Shown here piece after piece: positions 39,444-48,134 of a stretch of DNA of 64,000 nt. Under the pieces are notes generated by a model, which made no database searches, had not been told where the DNA came from, and worked only from the letters and a program-made list of their open reading frames with translations. Source of the DNA: Nocardioides sp. Root682 (lineage in GTDB: Bacteria; Actinomycetota; Actinomycetes; Propionibacteriales; Nocardioidaceae); the NCBI RefSeq assembly GCF_001427795.1, contig NZ_LMHJ01000001.1, forward strand, positions 1,823,664-1,887,663. The letters are read 5' to 3'. The stretch's first letter is position 1, and each line of letters begins with the position of its first letter. A program made the translations under genes and the position numbers.

Positions 39444-40327
39444 ACTCGTTCGACCTCTCTGGTGCCGAACAGGCCGTACGGCCTGACGAGGAGCACGACC
39501 AGCATCACCAGGTACGGCGTGATCGACCCGATGTTGGTGTCCAGGCCCGGGAACCAGTCACGGTGGTACGACGTCACGATCTGCTGTGTCACTCCGATGA
39601 TCAGCCCGCCGAGCACTGCACCACCGAGGGAGTCGAGCCCGCCGAGGATGATCACCGGCAGGGCCAGCAGCGCGATGTGCCAGTGGTTCTGGTCGACCGT
39701 ACGGCCGGACGCAGCGAAGACGCCGGCCACCGTGGCGAGGGCACCGGCCAGTCCCCACGACACGGCGAACACCGTGCCGACGCTGACTCCCTGGGCCATC
39801 GCGGCCTCCTGGTCGAGCGCCGAGGCCCGCATGGCCAGCCCGATCGGCGTCCACCGGAAGAACGCGAACAGCGCCAGGACGAGCACCGTGGTCACGGCGA
39901 AGGCCGCCAGGTCGCGGTGCTCGATGTAGACCCCACCCACCTCCCAGGCGTCGAGTCCCCACGGATCGCCGACGGTGCGCTGGTCCGAGCCGACGAACAT
40001 CCCGGACACGATCCGCACGATGATGTCGATGCCGATCGTGATGATCGCGATCACGAAGACGGCCTTGCCGACCATCGGCCGGATCGCGATCCGTTCGACG
40101 ACCAGTGCGACGGCCGCGATGGCGATCGCACCGACCACCACCGCAGGGACGAAGCCGATCTCGGGCGACAGGTAGGTCACCAGCACCGTGCCCGCCAGCA
40201 GGAACGCAGGCTGCGCGAAGCTGATCACGCCCATGGCCTTGTAGATGATCACGAAGCCCAGTGCGAGCAGGGCGTAGATCGACCCCAGGCCGACTCCGCC
40301 GGCGATGGCGCCCACGAACTGCGTCAT
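39440..40327 (-). CDS. livH: Liv-type ABC permease (LivH-like)
   Basis: 295 residues, about eight membrane helices. Features: GVGLGSIYALLALGFVIIYKAMGVISFAQP at the N-terminus (quoted in part: ALLALGFVIIYKAMGVISF), loop GLAMRASALDQEAAMAQGV, and PVIILGGLDSLGGAVLGGL, as in LivH. VRPYGLFG closes the protein. ATG 40327 overlaps the acyl-CoA synthetase stop (ATGA), tying the transporter to the ligase. Confidence 0.94.
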   Translation of the reverse strand: MTQFVGAIAGGVGLGSIYALLALGFVIIYKAMGVISFAQPAFLLAGTVLVTYLSPEIGFVPAVVVGAIAIAAVALVVERIAIRPMVGKAVFVIAIITIGIDIIVRIVSGMFVGSDQRTVGDPWGLDAWEVGGVYIEHRDLAAFAVTTVLVLALFAFFRWTPIGLAMRASALDQEAAMAQGVSVGTVFAVSWGLAGALATVAGVFAASGRTVDQNHWHIALLALPVIILGGLDSLGGAVLGGLIIGVTQQIVTSYHRDWFPGLDTNIGSITPYLVMLVVLLVRPYGLFGTREVERV

Positions 40328-42159
40328 GCCGTCCCTCCCCTGGCCGAGGCGTACATCGATTCCACGAGGTCGTGGAACGTCGCGTCGATCGAGGCCCGCT
40401 TGACCTTCTGCGTGGCAGTCAGCTCGCCGTCCTCGTGGTCCAGCTCCTTGGGGAGCATCCGGAAGTACTTGATCTGCTCGACCGGGTTGTGACGTGCGTT
40501 GACCTCGTCGATGATCGACTGCACCAGCGCGCGCACCTCGTCCTTCTCGGCGAGGTCGCGATAGGTCGTGAACCCGAGATTGCGCTGCTGGGCCCAGGCC
40601 CCGACGGTGTCGAGCTCGATGCCGATCAGCGCGGTGAGGAACTTGCGACCGTCACCGATGACGATGGCCTCCTTGACGAACGGCGAGGCCTTGATGCCGT
40701 TCTCGATCTCCGACGGCGCGATGTTCTTCCCGCCGGCGGTGATGATGATGTCCTTCATCCGGTCGGTGATCCGCAGGTAGGTTCCGTCCCACTCGCCGAC
40801 GTCGCCCGTGTGCAACCAGCCATCGGCCGACACGGTCCGGGCCGTGGCCTCCTCGTCGGCCCAGTAGCCGGCGAAGACAGCGGGGTGCCGGGTGAGGATC
40901 TCGCCGGTCTCCTCGTCGAGGCGCACCTCGATCCCCTCGTGCACCTCACCGACCGTGCCGAGGCGCACCCGGCCCGGACGGTTGGCGGTCGCGATCGCGG
41001 CGTTCTCCGTCATGCCGTAGAGCTCGTGCATCGGGACACCGATGCCCATGAAGAACTGCAGCACCTCCGGCGCCACCGGCGCCGCGCCGCAGCTCGCGTG
41101 CCGTACCCGGCGCAGGCCGAGCCGGTCGCGGAGCGCGCGGTAGAAGAAGAACCAGCCGACGGCGTACGCGAGGCGGGTGCCGAAGGTGTGCCGACCACCG
41201 TTCGCTGCGAGCTGGGCCCCGAGCCGGTCGGCTCGGGCCAGCCAGAACCGGGACCAGCGCCGCTTGGCCCAGGTCGCCGAGTCCAGCTTGATCCGGGCCG
41301 TCGCGAGCAGCTTCTCCCAGATCCGCGGGACGGCGAAGAACAGCGTGGGCTGCACCTCGCGCAGGTTCTGCGGGACCGTCTCGATCGACTCGGCGAAGTT
41401 CACCTGGGTGCCACCACCCGCGTTGTACCAGGTGGTCAGGACCCGCTCTGCGACGTGGCACAGCGGGAGGTACGACAACGTCAGGTCCTTCGGCCCGGGC
41501 GCCGGCCTGGCGAACGGGCTCCGCTCCAGCACGGTCTCCAACGCGAACTCGGCGTTGCCGATCGTCAGCATCGCGCCCTTCGGCGGACCGGTCGTGCCCG
41601 AGGTGTAGACGAGCGTCATCACGTCCGCCGGGTCGGCCGCGTCGACGAGCGCCTCGACGGCGCCGGGGTGCGCCGCCCGGTGGGCGCGGCCCATCGCGAC
41701 CAGGTCCTCCCACTTCAGCAGGCGCGGGTCGTCGTAGGACCGCAGGCCGCGCGGCTCGACGTACACGATCTTGCGCAGGTGGGGCAGATCGCCCGACTCG
41801 AGGGCCTTGTCGACCTGTTCCTGGTCCTCGGCGAAGTGCAGGCAGGCGCCGCTGTGCGAGAGGAGGTACGACGTCTCGGCGGTCGGGTTCGTCGGGTAGA
41901 GGCCGACGGTGGTGGCCCGGATGGCCACCGTGGCCATGTCGAGGAACAGCCACTCCGGCCGGTTCTCGCTCTGCACCGCCACTCGGTCACCGGGCTTGAC
42001 CTCCAGCGCCAGCAGGGCGTGCGCGACGTCGAGGACGGTGTCCCAGTAGGTCGCCCAGGGGATCTCGTGCCAGATGCCCAACCGCTTCTCGCGCATCGCG
42101 ACACCCTTCGGCGACTGCGCGGCACGATCGCGGATCCGGGTCACCACGGTGCGGGTCAT
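40324..42159 (-). CDS. Long-chain acyl-CoA synthetase (FadD15-like)
   Basis: 611 residues, ANL superfamily. P-loop LVYTSGTTGPPKGAML near residue 180, then YGMTENAAIATANRPG, WLHTGDVGEW, RMKDIIITAGGKNIAPSEIE and the terminal Lys in TATQKVKR. The length and the long insertion with YAVGWFFFYRALRDRLG match FadD15/long-chain AMP-binding enzymes that act at the membrane. ATG 42159 overlaps the LivG-like gene (ATGA). It is embedded in the Liv operon, which suggests the transported ligand is a carboxylic acid that is activated on entry. Confidence 0.94.
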   Translation of the reverse strand: MTRTVVTRIRDRAAQSPKGVAMREKRLGIWHEIPWATYWDTVLDVAHALLALEVKPGDRVAVQSENRPEWLFLDMATVAIRATTVGLYPTNPTAETSYLLSHSGACLHFAEDQEQVDKALESGDLPHLRKIVYVEPRGLRSYDDPRLLKWEDLVAMGRAHRAAHPGAVEALVDAADPADVMTLVYTSGTTGPPKGAMLTIGNAEFALETVLERSPFARPAPGPKDLTLSYLPLCHVAERVLTTWYNAGGGTQVNFAESIETVPQNLREVQPTLFFAVPRIWEKLLATARIKLDSATWAKRRWSRFWLARADRLGAQLAANGGRHTFGTRLAYAVGWFFFYRALRDRLGLRRVRHASCGAAPVAPEVLQFFMGIGVPMHELYGMTENAAIATANRPGRVRLGTVGEVHEGIEVRLDEETGEILTRHPAVFAGYWADEEATARTVSADGWLHTGDVGEWDGTYLRITDRMKDIIITAGGKNIAPSEIENGIKASPFVKEAIVIGDGRKFLTALIGIELDTVGAWAQQRNLGFTTYRDLAEKDEVRALVQSIIDEVNARHNPVEQIKYFRMLPKELDHEDGELTATQKVKRASIDATFHDLVESMYASARGGTA

Positions 42160-42965
42160 GGGTGGGCCCCCTCGGCATCGCTGAGGTCACCGAGATCGCC
42201 GGCATCGCCACCGAGGTAGGCGCGGATCACGTCAGGGTTGCGCTGGATCTCCGCCGGTGTGCCCGTTGCGACCGGCGTGCCGAAGTCGATCACCATGATC
42301 CGGTCGGCGATGTCCATCACCAGGCCCATGTCGTGCTCGACCATGATCATCGGGATCCTCAGCTCGTCGCGGATGTCGAGGATGTAGCGGGCCATGTCCT
42401 CGGTCTCCTCGAGATTCATGCCGGCGACCGGCTCGTCGAGCAGCAGCAGCCGTGGCTCCATCGCCAGCGCGCGGCCGAGCTCGACGCGCTTCTGCACGCC
42501 GTACGGCAACAACCCGACAGGGAACTTGCGGTACTGCTCCAGCTCGAGGAAGTCGACGATCTCCTCGACCTTCAACCGGTGCTTGAGCTCCTCGTTGCGC
42601 GCCCGACCGACCCAGTGCATCGCGGCGAGCGTTCCGTAACGCAGGTGCTGGTGGCGCCCGAGCATCAGGTTGTCGAGGACGGTGAGGTTCGCGAAGAGCT
42701 CGATGTTCTGGAAGGTGCGGGCCATCCCGAGCCGGGCGATCGCCGGCGGCCGCATGCCGAGCAGCGACTGGCCTTCGAGCTGGACGCTCCCCTGCTGCGG
42801 GCGGTAGACGCCGGAGAGGACGTTGAAGATGCTGGTCTTCCCAGCGCCGTTGGGGCCGATGACGGCGAAGAGCTCGTCCTCCTCGACCGTGAAGCTCACG
42901 CCGTTGACGGCCTTGACCGCCCCGAAGGAGAGGTGGACGTCGTCGAACTGCAGGACCGTCGTCAC
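42156..42965 (-). CDS. livG: Liv-type ABC ATPase (LivG-like)
   Basis: 269 residues from GTG 42965. Walker A GPNGAGKTS, signature LLPYGVQKRVELGRALA (the LivG variant of LSxGQ), Walker B LLLLDEPVAGMN, H-loop VEHDMGLV. I chose GTG 42965 because it overlaps the LivF-like stop (GTGA) and has GAGGTGG upstream; ATG 42974 is possible. It energises the LivH/LivM pair with LivF. Confidence 0.94.
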   Translation of the reverse strand: MTTVLQFDDVHLSFGAVKAVNGVSFTVEEDELFAVIGPNGAGKTSIFNVLSGVYRPQQGSVQLEGQSLLGMRPPAIARLGMARTFQNIELFANLTVLDNLMLGRHQHLRYGTLAAMHWVGRARNEELKHRLKVEEIVDFLELEQYRKFPVGLLPYGVQKRVELGRALAMEPRLLLLDEPVAGMNLEETEDMARYILDIRDELRIPMIMVEHDMGLVMDIADRIMVIDFGTPVATGTPAEIQRNPDVIRAYLGGDAGDLGDLSDAEGAHP

Positions 42966-43750
42966 GAGGCCCACCTCTTGCGACGGCGGTAGTGCTTGAC
43001 GGACTTGAAGGAGCGCGCCGCCTCGCCCTCGGCGCCCAGGCCGAGGTAGAACTCGCGCACATCGGCGTCGTCGCGGAGCTGTTCGGCGCTGCGGTCCATG
43101 ACCACGCGACCGTTCTCGAGAACGTAGCCGTGGTGGGCGATCGCCAGCGCCATGGTGGCGTTCTGCTCGACGAGCAGGATCCCGGTGCCCTGGCTGTTGA
43201 TCTCCACGATGATGTCGCGGATCTGCTCGACCACCTTGGGCGCCAACCCCAGCGACGGCTCGTCGAGCAGCAGGTAGCGCGGGTCCGACATGAGCGCCCG
43301 GCCGATCGCCAGCATCTGCTGCTCGCCACCGGACAGAAGGCCGGCCTGTCCGTCGCGGCGATCGCGCAGGATCGGGAACAGACCATAGACCCGCTCCAGG
43401 TTGGCCTTGAGGTTGCGGCGATCGGCGTACCCGCCGACGCGGAGGTTCTCCTCGGCGGTCAGCTCCTTGAAGACCCGGCGGCCCTCGAGCACGTGCTTGA
43501 TGCCCTTGCGGGCGAGTGTCGAGGGCTTCAGCTCCCCCACGGAGTCGCCGTCCAGGGTCACCGATCCCTTGCGGATCTCGCCGTCGTGGATGTCGAGCAG
43601 GCCCGACAACGACCGCAGCAACGTGGACTTGCCACCACCGTTGGCGCCCAGCAGGGCGATGATCTTGCCGTCAGGAACTTCGAGGCTCACGCCTCGCAGG
43701 GCGAGTACGACGTCGTCGTACACGACCTCGAGATTCTGTACGGCGAGCAC
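42962..43750 (-). CDS. livF: Liv-type ABC ATPase (LivF-like)
   Basis: 262 residues from GTG 43750. Walker A GANGGGKST, signature GLLSGGEQQMLAIGRALM, Walker B LLLDEPSLGLAP, H-loop VEQN (LivF has Gln-Asn here), and HVLEGRRVFKELTAEENL. GGAGGGAG lies five bases before the GTG, and the family starts with LAVQNLEVVYDDV, so the longer upstream frame is rejected. First gene of livF-livG-fadD-livH-livM-binding protein; a perfect CRP-type site lies upstream. Confidence 0.94.
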   Translation of the reverse strand: MLAVQNLEVVYDDVVLALRGVSLEVPDGKIIALLGANGGGKSTLLRSLSGLLDIHDGEIRKGSVTLDGDSVGELKPSTLARKGIKHVLEGRRVFKELTAEENLRVGGYADRRNLKANLERVYGLFPILRDRRDGQAGLLSGGEQQMLAIGRALMSDPRYLLLDEPSLGLAPKVVEQIRDIIVEINSQGTGILLVEQNATMALAIAHHGYVLENGRVVMDRSAEQLRDDADVREFYLGLGAEGEAARSFKSVKHYRRRKRWAS

Positions 43751-43765
43751 CCGACTCCCTCCGAC

Positions 43766-43781
43766 TGTGACCGGCGTCACA
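43766..43781. promoter_or_regulatory. Perfect CRP/GlxR-type site upstream of the Liv operon
   Basis: TGTGA-CCGGCG-TCACA, an exact TGTGA-N6-TCACA. A TACATT hexamer (43791-43796, minus strand) could be the -10, which places the site over the transcription start and suggests repression by a cAMP-dependent regulator. Confidence 0.6.
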
Positions 43782-43850
43782 GGTGGGTGGAATGTAGCCG
43801 TACCCGTCGTCCCACGGGAACTGTTACTCGCCAGTAGGTCGAAATGGTTA

Positions 43851-44276
43851 TCAGCGAGCGGCTGCGAGGACCCTTGCAGCGCGGCGCAGATCGGCACCGA
43901 TCGCCGGCCGGCTGAGGACCGTCACGAGCCAGCCGAGACCGAGGGCGTGCACGTCGAACTCCGCCACGACCCTGGTGCCTCCCGGGCACGGGCTGAAGGC
44001 GAGCGCCAGCCGCGCACGCGCCGGGCCGCACCGGCCCTCCTCGACCCAGAGCAGGGGTGCCTCGGACTGCACCGTCCGCATCCGTGGCCGGACGCCGGGC
44101 ACGACGGTGACGTCGGTCCAGGTGACACCGGCAGCGGTCGGCGCACCTTCTGTTGCCGCCGACAGGTCGGCAACGGCGCGCAGGCTCGACTGCCACTCCG
44201 GTCGGTTGCGGGGGTCGGCGAGGTAGGCGAACGCCCGGTCCGGTGGGACCGGGAAGGTGATCTCGAGGCGGGTCAG
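43851..44276 (-). CDS. SRPBCC/polyketide-cyclase-like protein
   Basis: 141 residues. The START/SRPBCC fold starts with LEITFPVPPDRAFAYLADPRNRPEWQSSL and continues with strands VTWTDVTVVPGVRPRMR, LALAFSPCPGGTRVVAEFDVH and a long C-terminal helix, the usual pattern of lipid- or polyketide-binding proteins. The best start is the unusual CTG 44276, which overlaps the purB stop by four bases (CTGA), mirroring the ATGA/GTGA couplings elsewhere; no ATG or GTG fits the fold start. The ligand is unknown. Confidence 0.7.
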   Translation of the reverse strand: MTRLEITFPVPPDRAFAYLADPRNRPEWQSSLRAVADLSAATEGAPTAAGVTWTDVTVVPGVRPRMRTVQSEAPLLWVEEGRCGPARARLALAFSPCPGGTRVVAEFDVHALGLGWLVTVLSRPAIGADLRRAARVLAAAR

Positions 44277-45691
44277 AGGATCGCGCCGGGGTTGTAGGCC
44301 GCGGCGGCCGGGTGCTGCTCGACCAGCGCGGCGACCTGCCGGCACACGGCCTGGGTCTGCGCGACGGCCGCACCAGTGAAGGTGATCGGGTCGGCGACCA
44401 GCGACTCGAGCTGCTCGGTCGTGAGTCCGAGTCGGTCATCGGCGGCCAGCTTCGCGAACACGTCGTTCGTGGCCTGGCCCTGGCGCATCGCGAGCGCCGT
44501 GCCGACGGCGGCTTCCTTGATCGCCTCGTGCGCGGCCTCGCGGCCGACGCCGTTGCGGACGGCGGCCATCAGCACCTTCGTCGTGGCGAGGTAGGGCAGG
44601 TAGCGGTCGAGCTCGCGCTGGATCACTGCCGGGAAGGCGCCGAACTCGTCGAGCACGGTGAGGAACGTCTGGAACAACCCGTCCACGGCGAAGAACGCGT
44701 CCGGCAGCGCCACCCGTCGTACGACGGAGCAGGAGACGTCACCCTCGTTCCACTGGTCGCCGGCGAGCTCGCCGACCATGGAGAGGTAGCCGCGGGTGAT
44801 GACGGCGAGCCCGTTGACCCGCTCGCAGGAACGGGTGTTCATCTTGTGGGGCATCGCCGAGGAGCCGACCTGGCCCTCCTTGAACCCCTCGGTGACGATC
44901 TCGTTGCCGGCCATCAGCCGGATCGTGGTCGCGAGGTTCGACGGCGCCGCGGTCAGCTGGACCAGCGCGGAGACCACGTCGAAGTCGAGGGAGCGCGGAT
45001 AGACCTGGCCGACGCTGGTGAGGACGCGGTCGAAGCCGAGGTGCGCGGCGACGCGCTGCTCCAGGTCGGCCAGCTTGTCGGCATCACCGCCGAGCAGGTC
45101 CAGCATGTCCTGGGCGGTGCCCATCGGGCCCTTGATGCCGCGCAGCGGGTAGCGCGCGAGCAGCTGCTCGATCCGCTCGACACCGATCAGCAGCTCGTCA
45201 GCGACCGTCGCGAACCGCTTGCCGAGGGTGGTGGCCTGGGCGGCCACGTTGTGGCTCCGGCCGGCCATGACGGTGGTCTCGTGCTCGGCGGCCAGCCGCG
45301 CGAGGCGCGCGAGGGTGGCGACGGCACGGTCACGGAGGAGGTGGAGCGACTGCTTCACCTGGAGCTGCTCGACGTTCTCGGTGAGGTCGCGCGAGGTCAT
45401 CCCCTTGTGGATGTGCTCGTGGCCGGCGAGGGCCGCGAACTCCTCGATGCGGGCCTTCACGTCGTGGCGCGTGATCCGCTCGCGAGCAGCGATGCTCGGC
45501 AGGTCGACGACGTCGATGACCTTCTCGTAGGCCTCGATGACACCCTCGGGTACGTCGATGCCGAGGTCCTTCTGCGCCGTGAGCACGGCGATCCAGAGCT
45601 GCCGCTCGAGGACGATCTTGTGCTCCGGCGACCAGATCTGCGCGAGGTCGGCGGCGGCGTAGCGGGTGGCGAGGACATTCGGGACGGTCAC
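44273..45691 (-). CDS. purB: Adenylosuccinate lyase
   Basis: 472 residues. The fumarase/aspartase-superfamily signature SSAMPHKMN is at 277-285, with TSRDLTENVEQLQ near 99 and MAGRSHNVAAQATT near 143, where the catalytic His sits. It splits SAICAR to AICAR plus fumarate and adenylosuccinate to AMP plus fumarate. I take GTG 45691 (family start TVPNVLATRYA) with GGGAG upstream; ATG 45709 is possible. Downstream, the SRPBCC gene is coupled; upstream is a GNAT gene 59 bases away. Confidence 0.96.
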   Translation of the reverse strand: MTVPNVLATRYAAADLAQIWSPEHKIVLERQLWIAVLTAQKDLGIDVPEGVIEAYEKVIDVVDLPSIAARERITRHDVKARIEEFAALAGHEHIHKGMTSRDLTENVEQLQVKQSLHLLRDRAVATLARLARLAAEHETTVMAGRSHNVAAQATTLGKRFATVADELLIGVERIEQLLARYPLRGIKGPMGTAQDMLDLLGGDADKLADLEQRVAAHLGFDRVLTSVGQVYPRSLDFDVVSALVQLTAAPSNLATTIRLMAGNEIVTEGFKEGQVGSSAMPHKMNTRSCERVNGLAVITRGYLSMVGELAGDQWNEGDVSCSVVRRVALPDAFFAVDGLFQTFLTVLDEFGAFPAVIQRELDRYLPYLATTKVLMAAVRNGVGREAAHEAIKEAAVGTALAMRQGQATNDVFAKLAADDRLGLTTEQLESLVADPITFTGAAVAQTQAVCRQVAALVEQHPAAAAYNPGAIL

Positions 45692-45750
45692 GATCCCCGA
45701 TTCTCCCATGGTCGGCTGCTCGGTCCGATTCTGCGCGGCCGGGCCGGACG

Positions 45751-46242
45751 TCAGCGAGCGGGACGCACCAGCACCAGCTCGCCGTCCTCGTTGGCGCCTC
45801 GCAGTCCGGTGAAGCCGGCCTTCGCCGCGACCCGGAGGCTGGCCTTGTTGGTCGGTTCGATGCTGGCGCGGAGCCGGACGTGCTGCAGGTCGACGGGAAC
45901 GAGCAGCGCCTCCAGCGCCTCGGTCGCGAGGCCCCGTCCGCGAGCGTCCTCGACCAGCCCGTAGCCGACCTCGGTCTCAGGGACACCGTCGTCAGCGGTC
46001 TCGGGTGGGCCGAAGAAGCCGATGGAGCCGACGACCAGCCCGTCGTGGACGATCGAGCGCGGACCCCACGGGTCGCCGTCGTGCCACAGCGAGGCGGCAC
46101 CCAGGTCGTCCTCGCGCGGGAAGTCCGGGTGCCACTCGGGCTGACGGTCTCCGGCCCTGATCGCCTCGACCGTGGCTGCGTCCCAGAGAACCAGGCGCAG
46201 CCGGGACGTCACGAGACCCTGCGGTGACGGGGACTCCGACAT
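45751..46242 (-). CDS. GNAT acetyltransferase (RimJ/RimL-like)
   Basis: 163 residues. Acetyl-CoA loop VEDARGRGLATEALEALL near residue 105, N-terminal SRLRLVLWDAATVEAI and the strand LVVGSIGFFGPP; the C-terminal NKASLRVAAKAGF is a standard RimJ/RimL ending. Could acetylate a protein N-terminus or small amine. ATG 46242 overlaps the HIT gene stop by one base. Confidence 0.85.
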   Translation of the reverse strand: MSESPSPQGLVTSRLRLVLWDAATVEAIRAGDRQPEWHPDFPREDDLGAASLWHDGDPWGPRSIVHDGLVVGSIGFFGPPETADDGVPETEVGYGLVEDARGRGLATEALEALLVPVDLQHVRLRASIEPTNKASLRVAAKAGFTGLRGANEDGELVLVRPAR

Positions 46243-46853
46243 CAGTCCACCACCCGGTCGTCGTACGACGCCAGCGACGCGGCCACGGCAGCGAGGTCCT
46301 CGCGCCAGGGCTCCTCCGGGCCGGGCGGGAGGATGTCGTCCCAGTCGACGGCGAAGGATCCGCGCACCGAGGGCAACCCCTTGGTCCGCGCCATGAACCA
46401 GACGTGCAGGTGGGTCGCACCGTCGCCGATCCGCGAGGCATGGCAGCGGGCGATGTTCGGCAGGGCCTCGACGGCCCGGACGATGCGCACGGCGAGGGTG
46501 CCGAACTCGGCCGCCATCTCGTCGTCGAGGTCGGGCAGGTCGAGGTGGGCGAACGGTTCGAGGATCAACACGAGCGGGAGACCACTCCGCTCGTCCAGGT
46601 GCTTGAGGCGCCACCGTTCGTTCGACCAGATGACCCGAGCGGAGTCAGTGCTGCAGATGCGGCAGTCCGCGGCCGCTTCGCCTTCGCGGGGTTCCTCGGG
46701 AGCCGGCGGGGCCAGGGGCCTGGTCACCAGCGCACCGTCGACGACCTCCCACGGAAAGATGTCCCACTCGGCGACCGACGGCAACGGCATCCGGCCGTGC
46801 TCGTCGGCGGCAGCCAGCACGCGGGCATGGACCTGTTCAGCAGATTCAGCCAT
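46242..46853 (-). CDS. HIT-domain nucleotide hydrolase/transferase
   Basis: 203 residues. The CRIC-like Cys pair (CRICSTD near residue 65) and the active-site triad HLHVWF (about 147-152, a H-x-H-x-x variant with GDGATHLHVW) are typical of HIT proteins handling nucleoside phosphates; the third His is replaced. Start ATG 46853 overlaps the upstream GNAT stop by eight bases. The short homologue at 11346 shares its core pattern. Confidence 0.8.
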   Translation of the reverse strand: MAESAEQVHARVLAAADEHGRMPLPSVAEWDIFPWEVVDGALVTRPLAPPAPEEPREGEAAADCRICSTDSARVIWSNERWRLKHLDERSGLPLVLILEPFAHLDLPDLDDEMAAEFGTLAVRIVRAVEALPNIARCHASRIGDGATHLHVWFMARTKGLPSVRGSFAVDWDDILPPGPEEPWREDLAAVAASLASYDDRVVD

Positions 46854-47397
46854 GGCGCCACTCTGCCAGCAGGATCGCGAAGACCAGTTCGTCACGCCGC
46901 TCGTCGCCCACTGGTGTGACCTCTCGCAGGTGTCCTTCGCGAATCAATCCGAGGCGCTGGCACAACCGGATCGACCGGGCGTTGCGCGGATCGGGCCTTG
47001 CCTCGATTCGATGCATCTCCAGCTCGCCGAACCCGAGGTCGAGCAATGCTGTCGCAGCCTCGTAGGCGATCCCTCGCCCCTCCACGCTCGGATCGAGAAC
47101 CCAGCCAGCCTCGGCCGTATCGGACTCGCCACGATCCAGGCTGACGAATCCCACGTGGTGCCCGTTGATTTCGATCACCAACCGCAGCCATCGGCGGGAC
47201 ACGATCCCGTCGAACGTCCAGTGCTCCACATGACGTCGGCACTCCTCAAGGCCGAACGGTTCGTGCCGTAGGTAGCGACATACCTCGGCATCAGACATGT
47301 AGCGATACAGGTCATCGACGTCATCTGCACGTGCCGCTCGCAGCACGAGGCGCTCGGTCCGTATCGGAACGTTCAGTGGCGCAGGCACCGAGAACAC
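46846..47397 (-). CDS. GNAT acetyltransferase
   Basis: 183 residues from GTG 47397, which follows GGGAGGAG by five bases. Motifs: RTERLVLRAARADDVDDLYRY at the N-terminus, acetyl-CoA loop DPSVEGRGIAYEAATALL, and NARSIRLCQRLGLIREGHLRE at the C-terminus, a RimJ/RimL-type acetyltransferase. It leads a GNAT-HIT-GNAT cluster upstream of purB. Confidence 0.88.
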   Translation of the reverse strand: MFSVPAPLNVPIRTERLVLRAARADDVDDLYRYMSDAEVCRYLRHEPFGLEECRRHVEHWTFDGIVSRRWLRLVIEINGHHVGFVSLDRGESDTAEAGWVLDPSVEGRGIAYEAATALLDLGFGELEMHRIEARPDPRNARSIRLCQRLGLIREGHLREVTPVGDERRDELVFAILLAEWRHG

Positions 47398-47495
47398 CGC
47401 ACTCCTCCCTTCTGGGCCGACAGCCTGATCCTGAAGGTTTCCATGCACGACCGACAGCTCTCGCGACTGTCCACAGGCTCAGGTACGCCTGCGAC

Positions 47496-48128
47496 TCAGC
47501 GGGCGAAGTAGGCCTTCACGCTGACGAAAGCATCCGGAAAACGCGTGGGGCCAGGAATCGTCGTCGTGCCCTTGCCGGGCACAGAGACGAGACCGCCCAG
47601 CTGCTGGACATCGACGGCCTGTTGCGACGCTCCGGGCGGCGGGTCCTCGTACTCGATCAACGCGACACGAACCGCGACCGCGTCGCGGCTGCGATTCGTC
47701 AGCCGCACCTGCTCGTAGACGCCGCCGCTGACCACGTCGCCCCACGCGTCGATCCGCTCGGTGAGGACGACGTCACGAATCTTCGCGGGGAAGGAGACGC
47801 TGTCGACCGCCTCAACCTGCACCCGGACGTCGGCGACGTCGCGGAAGCCAGGACCGTGGAAGGCAAGGACATCGATGTCGGTGAACGCCGCGGGGATGAC
47901 GTGGTTCCCGATCTCGGTGCCGTACGCACTGGTCGTCGTCAGCCCGGACACCTCACGCCCGTGGGCATCGAGCGGCACGACCTTCAGTCGGAGCACGACG
48001 GCCGACGGGCCGGCGTTGCGTATCGCCAGGGTCTGGTCGATGACGCCACTGCGGCCCATCCGGTCGTACTGGAACGACAGGTCCGCTGCCGTCGTCGTCC
48101 GTCGGTCGTCCCGAGCCCTCCATCGCAT
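47496..48128 (-). CDS. Hypothetical beta-rich protein
   Basis: 210 residues, no signal peptide and no membrane segment. The sequence is beta-rich with repeating strands (GVIDQTLAIRNAGPSAVVLRLKVVPLD, broken here as IRNAGPSAVVLRL; VYEQVRLTNRSRDAVAVRVALIEY), like two immunoglobulin/FN3-type domains. I do not recognise a family. ATG 48128 is supported by the leaderless -10 TAGTCT six bases upstream; the GTG two codons earlier would overlap that hexamer. Confidence 0.65.
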   Translation of the reverse strand: MRWRARDDRRTTTAADLSFQYDRMGRSGVIDQTLAIRNAGPSAVVLRLKVVPLDAHGREVSGLTTTSAYGTEIGNHVIPAAFTDIDVLAFHGPGFRDVADVRVQVEAVDSVSFPAKIRDVVLTERIDAWGDVVSGGVYEQVRLTNRSRDAVAVRVALIEYEDPPPGASQQAVDVQQLGGLVSVPGKGTTTIPGPTRFPDAFVSVKAYFAR

Positions 48129-48134
48129 CCGCAC

